Shown here piece by piece: positions 25,626 to 33,916 of a stretch of 64,000 bases of DNA (position 1 is the first letter of the stretch; every line of letters starts with the position of its first letter). Location of the stretch: positions 558,001-622,000 of the forward strand of contig NZ_JACCBM010000001.1 in the NCBI RefSeq assembly GCF_013409865.1, in the 5' to 3' direction. The notes under the pieces were generated by a model that did not search any database, was not told the origin of the DNA, and saw nothing but the letters and a program-made list of their open reading frames with translations. The translations under genes were made by a program, and so were the position numbers. The DNA comes from Herbiconiux flava (GTDB lineage Bacteria > Actinomycetota > Actinomycetes > Actinomycetales > Microbacteriaceae).

Positions 25626-27176
25626 TCAGCGCGCCAGCGCCCCCATCCACTCCTCCACCGCGGCGGGCGTCCGCGGCAGCCCTGCCGAGAGCAGGATCGA
25701 CGACGTCTCGGTCACCACGAGGTCGTCCTCGATCCGGATGCCCAGCCCCCGCAGCTCGGCCGGCACCGTCAGGTCACCCGGCTGGAAGTACAGCCCCGGC
25801 TCGACCGTGAGCGTGTGGCCCGCCGCGAGCACTCCGCCGAGGTACGTCTCGTGGGGCGCGTGGTTGCAGTCGTGCACGTCCATGCCGAGCATGTGCCCGG
25901 CGCGCGAGATGCTCCAGCGGCGGTGATACGACGCCGAGGGCGCCATCGCCTCGTCGACCGAGCAGCGGATCAGCCCCAGCTCGATCAGCCCCTCCGTCAG
26001 CGAGCGCCCGCACGCGTCCTGGTAGTCCTGGAACCGCACGCCGGCCCGCAGCGCGTCGATACCCGCCTGCTGCGCGCGCAGCACGATCGAGTAGACGTCG
26101 CGCTGCAGCGGGGTGAAGGTTCCGCTGACCGGCAGGGTGCGGGTGATGTCGGCGGCGTAGAGGGAGGGCAGCTCGACGCCCAGGTCCATCAGCACGAGGT
26201 CGCCGTCGACGAGCGGGCCGGTGTTGCGGGTGTAGTGCAGCGTGGTCGCGTGGGATCCGGCGGCGACGATCGAGCCGTACGCCGGCCCCTCCCCCTCGAC
26301 GAGGGCGCGGCGGGCGAAGGTGCCCTCGAGGTAGCGCTCGCCGCGGGGCTCGGCACGCGCATCCTGCCAGGCTTCGAGGCAGTCGTCGAAGCCGCGGGCC
26401 GTGCCGTCGACGGCGAGCTGCAGCTGGCCGATCTCCCAGTCGTTCTTGATCAGGCGCAGCTCGTCGAGCGCCGCCTTGAGGGCGAAGTGCGGCGAGAAGG
26501 CGGTGCCGCAGGTCTGCCGCACGAGTTCGTCGACGCTCTCGTCGAGCGTGGGCAGCACCCGGATGCGCCGGGCCCGCCGCGCCGCCCGTTCGAAGTCGCG
26601 GGTGAAGTCGGTCAGCGGCCGGGTCTCGATGCCGAGCGCCGCCTGCGTCTCGGCGAGCGTCGGACGCGGCCCCACCCAGAGGTCGCCGAGCGCGTCGTTC
26701 TGCCAGAACTCGTCGCCGTCGCGGCCCGACGGGGCGCGCAGGTAGAGGATCGACCCCGCCTCGCCGCCCGTCGTGTCGACGACCAGGACGCTCTCGGCCA
26801 CGTCGTTGCCGGTCAGCCAGACGTGGTCGGTGCCGGGTCGGAAGCGGTGGTCGCTGTCGTTCGAGCGCACCCGCGGCAGCCCCGCGGGGATGATCAGCAG
26901 CTCGGCCGGCAGCGCCTGCGCCAGCCGAGACCGCCGCTCGGCCGTGTAGGCGATCACGGGGTCGTCAGGGTCGATCACCGGCTCGGGGTCGGCCCATCCG
27001 GCGGTCATGAACGCGCCGTCACCCGGCAGCGGGCTGCGGTTCACGGCCCGCGGCATGGTCCACAGAGCGGATGCCGCCGGCACCGCGACGGCCGGCTCCG
27101 CAGGCGGACCCGCCGCCCCGGGCATCGGCTCCGCCACAGTGGCGCGCTTCGCGGAGGAGGTCGTGCGCGGGGTCAT
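25626..27176 (-). CDS. pepP: Xaa-Pro aminopeptidase (M24B, aminopeptidase P-like)
   Basis: 516-residue metallopeptidase that should remove the N-terminal residue from peptides with proline in second position. An N-terminal 'creatinase-like' domain (about 60-215) carries the RPGTDHVWLTG segment, and the C-terminal pita-bread domain holds the metal ligands: Asp in LMDLGVE, Asp in AADITR, His in GHMLGMDVHD, Glu in VEPGLY and Glu in RIEDD. The ATG at 27176 overlaps the stop of the upstream ATPase gene (ATGA), so it is the last gene of the peptide importer operon. About 45 extra N-terminal residues are low-complexity. No signal peptide: it acts on imported peptides. Confidence 0.92.
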   Translation of the reverse strand: MTPRTTSSAKRATVAEPMPGAAGPPAEPAVAVPAASALWTMPRAVNRSPLPGDGAFMTAGWADPEPVIDPDDPVIAYTAERRSRLAQALPAELLIIPAGLPRVRSNDSDHRFRPGTDHVWLTGNDVAESVLVVDTTGGEAGSILYLRAPSGRDGDEFWQNDALGDLWVGPRPTLAETQAALGIETRPLTDFTRDFERAARRARRIRVLPTLDESVDELVRQTCGTAFSPHFALKAALDELRLIKNDWEIGQLQLAVDGTARGFDDCLEAWQDARAEPRGERYLEGTFARRALVEGEGPAYGSIVAAGSHATTLHYTRNTGPLVDGDLVLMDLGVELPSLYAADITRTLPVSGTFTPLQRDVYSIVLRAQQAGIDALRAGVRFQDYQDACGRSLTEGLIELGLIRCSVDEAMAPSASYHRRWSISRAGHMLGMDVHDCNHAPHETYLGGVLAAGHTLTVEPGLYFQPGDLTVPAELRGLGIRIEDDLVVTETSSILLSAGLPRTPAAVEEWMGALAR

Positions 27177-28027
27177 GCGGCGGTCCGCTCCAGGGCGGCG
27201 GGCACGTCGTCGAGCCAGGTGGCCCGGTCGGCCTCGGCGGGCGCGAGGGGCAGCCGCCCGAGTCCGTCGGGCAGCGGGATCGCCGCGAGGAGGGCCCGCG
27301 TGTACGGATGCAGCGGGTTCTGCCAGACGGTTTCGGTGTCGCCCGACTCCACGACCCGGCCGCGGTACATCACGAGCACGCGGTCGGCGATGCGCCGCAC
27401 CACCGAGAGGTCGTGCGAGATGAACAGCATCCCGGCGCCGGCCTCCACGCTGAGCGAGCGCATCAGGGCGGCGACGCTCGTCTGGGTCGAGGCGTCGAGG
27501 GCCGAGATGGGCTCGTCGGCCACGAGCATCCTCGGCCGCGCCGCGAGAGCACGCGCGATGGCGATGCGCTGCTTCTGGCCGCCCGAGAACTCGTGCGGAA
27601 AGCGGGTCAGCATCGCGGGGTCGAGGCCCACGCGGCGCAGCCAGTCGGCGGGGTCGGAGCCCTCGTCGCCGCGGGCGAGCGCCGCCCGCACGCCGTCGCC
27701 GAGCTGCTCGCCGATGCGGCGGCGGGGGTTGAGGGAGGAGTTCGGATCCTGGAAGACCATCTGCATGCCCGTCATCGCGGGACTGCGACGGCGGAGGCCG
27801 AGCGGCGGCACGTCGGCGCCGTTCAGGCGCACGTCGCCGGCCCGGCGCTTCTCGATGCCGACGACGGCGCGCGCGAGGCTCGACTTGCCGCAGCCGCTCT
27901 CGCCGACGAGCGCCACGACCTCCCCGGCCGCGACCCGGAAGCCGACTCCGTCGACCGCCCGGAGCGCCGGCCGCCGCCCGTACTCGACGACGATGCCCTC
28001 GGCCTCGAGAACCGTTCCGGCGCTCAT
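27173..28027 (-). CDS. peptide ABC transporter ATPase, DppF/OppF type
   Basis: 284-residue ATPase with Walker A GESGCGKSS, Q-loop VFQDPNSSLNP, signature FSGGQKQR, Walker B MLVADEP and switch His in FISHD. The end WQNPLHPYTRALLAAIP belongs to the oligopeptide/dipeptide family C-terminal extension. It overlaps the preceding ATPase gene by four bases and the peptidase gene after it by four. It powers the importer together with the DppD-type subunit. Confidence 0.95.
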   Translation of the reverse strand: MSAGTVLEAEGIVVEYGRRPALRAVDGVGFRVAAGEVVALVGESGCGKSSLARAVVGIEKRRAGDVRLNGADVPPLGLRRRSPAMTGMQMVFQDPNSSLNPRRRIGEQLGDGVRAALARGDEGSDPADWLRRVGLDPAMLTRFPHEFSGGQKQRIAIARALAARPRMLVADEPISALDASTQTSVAALMRSLSVEAGAGMLFISHDLSVVRRIADRVLVMYRGRVVESGDTETVWQNPLHPYTRALLAAIPLPDGLGRLPLAPAEADRATWLDDVPAALERTAA

Positions 28028-28998
28028 CGCGCTCCCCCTTCGACGTCGTCAGCACCATCGACCGCAGAACCGCCCTCGACCGCAAGACCGCCGACCGAAC
28101 CCGCTGCACCACCCGCGGAGCCGGCCTCGTGCCCCTCGACCAGCTCCTCCACGAGCACCTCCGGGCTCTCCTCGAAGCTCGACCCCGGCAGCGCCGCGAG
28201 CAGCGACCGCGTGTAGGCGTCCTGCGGCGCGGTGAACAGCTTCTCGCGCGGTGCCGACTCCACGACGAGCCCCTGCCGCATCACCGTCACCTCGTCGGCG
28301 ACGGCGCTCATCACGCCAAGATCGTGGGTGACGAGCAGGATGCTCAGCCCCCCGTCATCGACCAGCTCCCGCAGCAGCTGCAGCACTCCGGCCTGCACGG
28401 TCACGTCGAGCGCCGTGGTCGGCTCGTCGGCCAGCAGCACGGTGGGGTCGCAGGCGAGCGCCACCGCGATCGCGATGCGCTGACGCTGACCGCCCGAGAA
28501 CTGGTGGGGGTAGCGGGAGAGGGCGGCCCGCGCATCCGGAACCCGCACCCGCTCGAGCAGGGCCTCGGCCTTCGAGCGCGCGGCGGCCTTGGAGAGACCG
28601 AGGTGGTGGCGCAGGTGGTCGGTGAGCTGACGGCCGACGGTGAGCTGGGGGTGCAGGCTCGTCGACGGGTCCTGGAAGACCATCGCGACCCGGCGCCCGC
28701 GCACCGCGCCGAGCACTTGCCGCGACGCGCCCACGAGCTCGATGCCCGATGCCGTCGAACCCGCGCCGGTCGAGCCGGTCCCGGCGCCGGCGTCGTCGGC
28801 CAGCCGGATGCTCCCGCTCGCCGTCATCGACCCGGGCAGCAGCCCGAGCACGGCCAGCGCCGTCATCGTCTTGCCCGACCCCGACTCCCCGGCCAGCCCG
28901 TGGATGCCGCCGCGCTCGAGCGCCAGGTCGATCCCGTCGACGATGGCATGCGTGCGGGTGCGGATGCGGAGCCCGCTGATGGTGAGTGCGTCGGTCAC
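28024..28998 (-). CDS. peptide ABC transporter ATPase, DppD/OppD type
   Basis: 324-residue ATPase: Walker A GESGSGKTM, Q-loop VFQDPSTSLHP, signature FSGGQRQR, Walker B VLLADEPTTALD and switch His in VTHDLGV. A short Gly/Ser/Ala-rich insert between Walker A and the Q-loop (near residue 75) and an Ala/Gly/Glu-rich tail of about 45 residues are unusual. The GTG start at 28998 overlaps the permease stop (GTGA). It is the partner of the DppF-type ATPase. Confidence 0.94.
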   Translation of the reverse strand: MTDALTISGLRIRTRTHAIVDGIDLALERGGIHGLAGESGSGKTMTALAVLGLLPGSMTASGSIRLADDAGAGTGSTGAGSTASGIELVGASRQVLGAVRGRRVAMVFQDPSTSLHPQLTVGRQLTDHLRHHLGLSKAAARSKAEALLERVRVPDARAALSRYPHQFSGGQRQRIAIAVALACDPTVLLADEPTTALDVTVQAGVLQLLRELVDDGGLSILLVTHDLGVMSAVADEVTVMRQGLVVESAPREKLFTAPQDAYTRSLLAALPGSSFEESPEVLVEELVEGHEAGSAGGAAGSVGGLAVEGGSAVDGADDVEGGAR

Positions 28999-29960
28999 AG
29001 CGTGGTGCCTCCCCCGCGGATGGTCTGCGACTTCGGGTCGAGGGCGTCGCGCAGGGCGTCGCCGACGAAGTTGAACGCGATCACGACGGTGAGGATGGCA
29101 AGTCCCGGGAAGACCCCGATCCACCACGCGTCGAAGTTCTGGATCGCATCCGACACCATCGAGCCCCACTCTGCGGTCGGCGGCTTCGCTCCGAGCCCGA
29201 GGAACGACAGGCCCGACAGCAGCAGGATGGCCGTGCCGATGTCGAGGCTCGCGAGCACCAGCACGGGCCCGACGATGTTCGGCGCGATGTCGCGGCCGAG
29301 CGAGCGCAGCGGCGAGAAGCCGAGCAGCTGCCCCGACACGACGTAGTTCGAGGAGCGCAGCCCGAGCACGAGCCCTCGGGTGAGCCGGGCGTAGGCGGGC
29401 CACGACACGATCAGCGCGGCGAGCACGGCGTTCAGCAGCGAGGCGCCGAGGGCGGCCGCGATGACCATGGCCAGGATGACCGTGGGGAACGCCATCACGA
29501 GATCGGTGACGCGCATGGCCACCTCGTCGACCGCGCGGCCGAAGAACCCGGCCACGGCGCCGACGATCGCACCGATCAGCACCGACATCACGACCAGAAG
29601 CAGGGCGAGCGGGATCGTGACGCGGGCGCCCCAGATCACGCGGGAGAACACGTCGCGGCCGAGCGCGTCGGTGCCCATCAGGGTGCCCTCGCCGGGCGCC
29701 TGGAGGATCGGCAGGTCCTGCGCGAGCGGGTCGTGCGGGGCGATGACGGGGGCGAGCAGGGCGACGAGGATCCAGAGGATTCCGACGGCGGCACCCAGTA
29801 GGCCGAGTGGTGCCGACCAGCGACCGAGCCGCAGGCGGGGACGGCGCCAGCGGGGTCGTGCGGCGGAGACCGGGTCGAGCATCCCGGCGCCGACACCGTC
29901 GCGGGGGCCGGCCGGGGCACCGTCGCGCGGGTCCGGACGGGTGGTTCGCGCATCCGTCAC
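28995..29960 (-). CDS. peptide ABC transporter permease, DppC/OppC type
   Basis: 321-residue permease. A Pro/Arg-rich cytoplasmic N-terminus precedes about six spans. The segment GTDALGRDVFSRVIWGARV and the LSFLGLGAKPPTAEWG motif are diagnostic of the DppC/OppC group. The GTG at 29960 overlaps the upstream permease stop, and its own stop overlaps the ATPase GTG. Confidence 0.94.
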   Translation of the reverse strand: MTDARTTRPDPRDGAPAGPRDGVGAGMLDPVSAARPRWRRPRLRLGRWSAPLGLLGAAVGILWILVALLAPVIAPHDPLAQDLPILQAPGEGTLMGTDALGRDVFSRVIWGARVTIPLALLLVVMSVLIGAIVGAVAGFFGRAVDEVAMRVTDLVMAFPTVILAMVIAAALGASLLNAVLAALIVSWPAYARLTRGLVLGLRSSNYVVSGQLLGFSPLRSLGRDIAPNIVGPVLVLASLDIGTAILLLSGLSFLGLGAKPPTAEWGSMVSDAIQNFDAWWIGVFPGLAILTVVIAFNFVGDALRDALDPKSQTIRGGGTTL

Positions 29961-31036
29961 GAGGCCAGCCTCACTCTCGGGTCGAGCACGCCGTAGAGCA
30001 GGTCGACGATCAGGTTCACCAGCAGGTACATCACGCCGATCAACAGGCCGACGCCCATGATGCCGGGCAGGTCGAGGTGCGAGGCGGCCTGGTAGGCGTA
30101 CGAGCCGATGCCCGGCCAGGCGAAGATCGCCTCGACCAGCACCGTGCCGCTGAGCAGGCTGCCGAAGGCGAGACCCACGACGGTGAGAATCGGGATGCTC
30201 GCCCCCCGCAGCACGTACGAGAAGATCACCGTGCGGGTCGGCAGACCCTTGGCGCGGGCGGCGCGAACGTAGTCCTGGTCGAGGATCTCCAGCACCGCCG
30301 TGCGCACGAACCGGGTCAGCAGACCCACGGTGTAGAGGGTCAGCACGAGCACCGGGAGGAACAGGTGCGAGGCCGCGTCGAGGAAGGTGTCGAGCTGACC
30401 GGCCAGCAGGGCATCCACCGTGTAGAGGCCTGTCACCGTGGGCGGCGTCGTGAAGTCGCTGCTCAGCCGGCCCGAGCCCGGGGCGATGTGCAGCTGGAAG
30501 TAGAAGACGTAGTAGAGCACCAGCGCGAGCCAGAAGGTCGGCACGCTGAGGCCGGCCAGCGACACCACGCGGAGCACGTGGTCGGAGGCCTTGCCGCGGC
30601 GGTAGGCGGCGATGGTGCCGAGCACCACGCCGATGATCACGCTGAGCACGATGGCGCCGAGCGCGATCTCGAGGGTGGCCGGGAGGGCCTTCGCCAGGTC
30701 GTCGACCACGGGGTTGTGCGTGGTGGTCGAGACGCCGAGGTCGCCCTGCAGCAGGTTGCCGAGGTAAGTGAAGTACTGCACCACGAGCGGCTGGTCGAGG
30801 CCGTAGGTGGCGCGGAACTGGGCGACGATCGCCGGGTCCTCCGCGGCGCGCTGGCCGAGGGCCGCTGCCACCGGGTCGCCCGGTACGAGGTTCGTCAGCA
30901 CGAAGGTGACGAGGGTCACGCCCACCACGAGCAGCAGCGAGGTGAGCACGCGGCGCAGCGCGTAGCGGAGGAACGGGTGGGCCGCCCGGCCGCCGCGCGA
31001 ACGCGGCGACCGGACGGCCTTCGTGCTGGTGGACAC
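29957..31036 (-). CDS. peptide ABC transporter permease, DppB/OppB type
   Basis: 359-residue permease, longer than the usual 310-340. It has the family start FLRYALRRVLTSLLLVVGVTL and LVPGDPVAAALG, the loop DYVRAARAKGLP and the end AIFAWPGIGSYAYQA. A GTG start at 31036 lies 3 bases after the stop of the binding-protein gene. It forms the heterodimeric channel with the DppC-type protein. Confidence 0.94.
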   Translation of the reverse strand: MSTSTKAVRSPRSRGGRAAHPFLRYALRRVLTSLLLVVGVTLVTFVLTNLVPGDPVAAALGQRAAEDPAIVAQFRATYGLDQPLVVQYFTYLGNLLQGDLGVSTTTHNPVVDDLAKALPATLEIALGAIVLSVIIGVVLGTIAAYRRGKASDHVLRVVSLAGLSVPTFWLALVLYYVFYFQLHIAPGSGRLSSDFTTPPTVTGLYTVDALLAGQLDTFLDAASHLFLPVLVLTLYTVGLLTRFVRTAVLEILDQDYVRAARAKGLPTRTVIFSYVLRGASIPILTVVGLAFGSLLSGTVLVEAIFAWPGIGSYAYQAASHLDLPGIMGVGLLIGVMYLLVNLIVDLLYGVLDPRVRLAS

Positions 31037-31039
31037 GAG

Positions 31040-32638
31040 CTACTTCGCGGCGAGGGCCGCGATGTCGATGGTCCACACGGCGTTGTAGACGACGCCCGTC
31101 ACGTCCTTGGCCGCAGCGATGTTGTTGCCGGGCTGGAGCAGCGGGATGAAGGGGCCGTCGGCGTTCAGCGCGGTCTGCAGCTCCTCGAAGCGCGACTGGC
31201 GCTCCTCGTCGGAGCCGCCGGCGGCCGCGGCGTCGGCCAGCGTCGAGATCGCGGGGTTCGCACCCTCGGCCCAGCCGGAGCGGAGGCCGACGACGTTGCC
31301 CGGGGTGAACACGAGGTAGTCGCTCGGGTCGGGGTAGTCGGGGCCCCAGTACCACAGGCCCATGGTCTCGGTGCCGTTGCGGTAGGCGTCGAGCTCGGTG
31401 GCGACGGGGGCCGGGGCGAGCTCGACCGTGATGCCGGCGTCCTTCAGCTGCGACTGGATGCGCTGGGCGATCGTCGGGAAGTCGATGCCGTTCAGGCTGA
31501 TGTCGCTCGGGAAGTTGAGCGTCACCGACTCGCCGGCGTAGCCGCTCTTCGCGAGGTCGGCCTTGGCGGCGTCGAGGTCCTGCGTCAGCGCTCCGCTCTC
31601 GGGGAGGGCGCCGAGCAGCATGCTCGGCACGACGCCGGAGGCCTGCGCGGTGCCGGTGCCGGCGATCGAGACGAGGTCGTCGTAGTCGATGGCCTCCTTG
31701 ACGGCCTTCACGAAGTCGGGGTTCGAGGTGATCGCCGAGACGCTCGGGTTCTGGTTGAGCAGCAGGAAGATCACGTTCGCCGAGGGGTCGCTGGTGACCT
31801 CGACCGAGTCGCCGAGCGCCTCGGCCTGGGTGCCCGAGAGGTCGAGCGCCACGTCGGCGCTGCCGCCCTCGACGTTGATCTTCTGGGTGGCGCCCTCGAC
31901 GTTCTGGATGACCACGCGGCCGTAGCCGGGGGCGTCGCCGTCGTAGTTCTCGTTCGCGGTCAGCACGACCTGCGAGGCGAGGTCGAGAGTGTCGAGCACG
32001 TACGGGCCCGAACCGGCGGAGGTGGTGTTGAGGAACTTCTCGGCGGTGTCGGTCTCGTCGGTGGTGCCGCCGTTCTCCTTCACGACCTTCGAGTTCAGGA
32101 TGCCGAGAGCCGGGTTCGCGAGGATCGCCGGGAGGGCGGGCGTCGGGGTCTCGGTGGTCAGCACGACCGTCTTGTCGTCCTGCTTCGTGACGGTGACGCC
32201 GTCGAGCAGGAACGAGGGGTTGCCCTTCAGGCCGATCACGCGCTGCAGCGAGAAGACCACGTCGTCGGCGGTCATCGCGGTGCCGTCGGAGAAGGTGTGC
32301 TCGCCGGTCAGGGTGAGGGTGAAGGTCTTGGCGTCATCGGACTGCTCGAGGCTCGCGAGGCCGTCGACGACCTTGGAGACGTCGCCGCCCTCGAAGGTGA
32401 GGAGGGTCTCGTAGAGCGCCTTGTCGACGAGCTGGCCGGTGGGCTCGTACATGCGGCCCGGGTCGGCCGTCTTGAGGTCGAACGCCTTGTTGATGGTGAG
32501 CGTCTGGGTGCCGCTGTCGGCGGTGTCGGTGCGGCCCGAGGAGCAGCCCGCGACGAGGAGGGTGAGCGAGACCGCTGCTGCGGCGATCGCGACTCGGGTC
32601 GGGGTGGAGCGCGTTGTGCGTGTGGTGCGGAAAACCAT
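31040..32638 (-). CDS. peptide ABC transporter substrate-binding lipoprotein
   Basis: 532-residue family 5 solute-binding protein. An Arg-rich N-terminus and hydrophobic core end in the lipobox VAGC. Typical family segments are present: FTLTLTGEHTFSDGTAMTADDVVFSLQRV and LWYWGPDYPDPSDYLVF. The ATG at 32638 has AGGAGG upstream. It is the first gene of the operon; ligand probably di- or oligopeptides, and the linked X-Pro peptidase hints at proline-containing ones. Confidence 0.93.
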   Translation of the reverse strand: MVFRTTRTTRSTPTRVAIAAAAVSLTLLVAGCSSGRTDTADSGTQTLTINKAFDLKTADPGRMYEPTGQLVDKALYETLLTFEGGDVSKVVDGLASLEQSDDAKTFTLTLTGEHTFSDGTAMTADDVVFSLQRVIGLKGNPSFLLDGVTVTKQDDKTVVLTTETPTPALPAILANPALGILNSKVVKENGGTTDETDTAEKFLNTTSAGSGPYVLDTLDLASQVVLTANENYDGDAPGYGRVVIQNVEGATQKINVEGGSADVALDLSGTQAEALGDSVEVTSDPSANVIFLLLNQNPSVSAITSNPDFVKAVKEAIDYDDLVSIAGTGTAQASGVVPSMLLGALPESGALTQDLDAAKADLAKSGYAGESVTLNFPSDISLNGIDFPTIAQRIQSQLKDAGITVELAPAPVATELDAYRNGTETMGLWYWGPDYPDPSDYLVFTPGNVVGLRSGWAEGANPAISTLADAAAAGGSDEERQSRFEELQTALNADGPFIPLLQPGNNIAAAKDVTGVVYNAVWTIDIAALAAK

Positions 32639-32673
32639 GGAGGCCTCCTGGGAATGGGTCGGCTGGACGGTGT

Positions 32674-32713
32674 TGGGAAACTGTGGCACAAATCGACGCA
32701 GTCCTTTTTCCCA
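32674..32713. promoter_or_regulatory. inverted half-sites in the divergent peptide importer/Lrp region
   Basis: TGGGAAA (32674-32680) and TTTCCCA (32707-32713) are exact complements 33 bp apart in the 125-bp gap between the binding-protein gene and the Lrp gene. Lrp/AsnC proteins bind spaced dyads as octamers, so this is a candidate site for the adjacent regulator. Confidence 0.4.
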
Positions 32714-32763
32714 GAGGCACTATCGTGGACGAAATGCCGCCGTCGGCGGGTGAGGAGTCGGAT

Positions 32764-33348
32764 ATGTCGATCACCGATCAGGCCGTGACCCCGGCTGCTG
32801 GACAAAGCGCGGGGGGTCTCGACGAGGTCAATCTGCGCATCCTCGCCATCCTGCGGGAGAACGGGCGCATCTCGATGTCGGCGCTCGCGGAGCGGGTCAA
32901 CGTCTCACGGGCGAGCGTCTACAACCGGGTCGAGCAGCTCACCGCATCCGGAGTGATCACCGGATTCTCAGCGCAGGTCGACCCCGGCAAGGTGGGGCTC
33001 GACGTCTGCGCACTGGTGTTCGTGACGGTGCATCCGCAGTCCTGGCACCGGTTCCGGGAGGGCATCCTGCAGATGCCCGACGTCGAGTACTGCTGCATCA
33101 CGACGGGTGAGCACGACGCCATGCTGCTCGTGCGCTCGCTCGACATCGGCGGCGTGCACGACTTCGTGACCGGCGTCGTGGCGGCGCGGCCCGAGGTGAA
33201 GTCGGTGGTGTCGGTGGTGGTGCTCGACGAGGTGGTGCGGAAGGCGTATCTGCTGCCCTCGGACATCCCCGACCGCTCGGGATCGACGAATCGGCTGGGG
33301 ATGACGCGGTTCACGACCGCGGGGAACGGGCGGGACGCGGCGCGCTGA
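32764..33348 (+). CDS. Lrp/AsnC-family regulator
   Basis: 194-residue regulator. The helix-turn-helix (about 25-60, LRILAILRENGRISMSALAERVNVSRASVYNRVEQL) is followed by the RAM ligand-binding domain with CITTGEHDAMLLVRSLD. A tail of about 40 residues beyond the usual 150 is unusual. ATG 32764 was chosen over ATG 32734 because GAGGAG lies 7-8 bases upstream. It is divergent from the peptide importer operon, which it probably senses amino acids for. Confidence 0.9.
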   Translation: MSITDQAVTPAAGQSAGGLDEVNLRILAILRENGRISMSALAERVNVSRASVYNRVEQLTASGVITGFSAQVDPGKVGLDVCALVFVTVHPQSWHRFREGILQMPDVEYCCITTGEHDAMLLVRSLDIGGVHDFVTGVVAARPEVKSVVSVVVLDEVVRKAYLLPSDIPDRSGSTNRLGMTRFTTAGNGRDAAR

Positions 33349-33438
33349 TCCGCCGCGGGTGGGCGCTTGCGACGACCGCCGCCGAGCGGGGAGCGCCGCG
33401 TGCGCCGATGGCGTGAGCGAGCCGGCCGCTCGCGCCGG

Positions 33439-33789
33439 TCAGACCTCGACGCAGATGCTGACGTGGTCGACGCCGTCGATCTCGAAGTCCTCGACGAGCC
33501 GCACGCGGCCCTCGGCGTCGAGCTCGACCCGGCTGCCGCCGGTGCCGCTGACGACGGTGACGCCGTCGAGCATCTGATGCACGAACGAGACCTGCAGGGC
33601 GTCCCCGGTGCGCGTGCCGACGAAGCGGCCGAAGGTCACGGTGTCGCCGTCGTAGTCGCCCCAGATCACGCCTTCGCGCTCGAAGTAGTGGAACCGCGAC
33701 GGCGACGCGGGGTCGACCGCGCTGTTGGTCGAGGACTCCATCACGAATTCGCGGCCGTCGAGACTGGGGGCGGTGGGGGCTTCGTTCAC
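33439..33789 (-). CDS. small conserved protein ('N-acetylglutamate synthase-like' family)
   Basis: 116-residue soluble protein. The order GREFVMES...FHYFEREGVIWGDYDGDTVTFGRFVGTRTGD...DHVSICVEV matches a widespread small beta-rich family that databases often label N-acetylglutamate synthase, a label I would not trust. The function is unknown. Start: GTG 33789 fits the domain, with CATACT 7 bases upstream suggesting a leaderless mRNA; ATG 33837 has an AAAGGA site and would add 16 residues, but it lies in an inverted repeat. It is convergent with the Lrp gene and tail-side of PutA. Confidence 0.65.
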   Translation of the reverse strand: MNEAPTAPSLDGREFVMESSTNSAVDPASPSRFHYFEREGVIWGDYDGDTVTFGRFVGTRTGDALQVSFVHQMLDGVTVVSGTGGSRVELDAEGRVRLVEDFEIDGVDHVSICVEV

Positions 33790-33799
33790 GTCAAGGAGT

Positions 33800-33837
33800 A
33801 TGCACGACGACGGGTGTCGTCCTGATGCATCGTGCAT
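33800..33837. promoter_or_regulatory. inverted repeat before the small conserved gene
   Basis: ATGCACGA (33800-33807) and TCGTGCAT (33830-33837) are perfect complements. The right arm overlaps the 11-mer TCCTGATGCAT (33820-33830), which recurs at 37530-37540 in the PutA/LysR region. It is a candidate regulator site upstream of the GTG start at 33789. Confidence 0.4.
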
Positions 33838-33916
33838 TTCGTCGAATCCTTTAGGCCGCAGCCAACCCGATCTGGACGAATCCGTTCCGGGGAGGCCGCG
33901 GCCCGTGCGATTCGTC

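Noticed and set aside
33439..33789. N-acetylglutamate synthase
   Set aside because: The name is widespread for this family but no acetyltransferase motif is visible and the length is too short.
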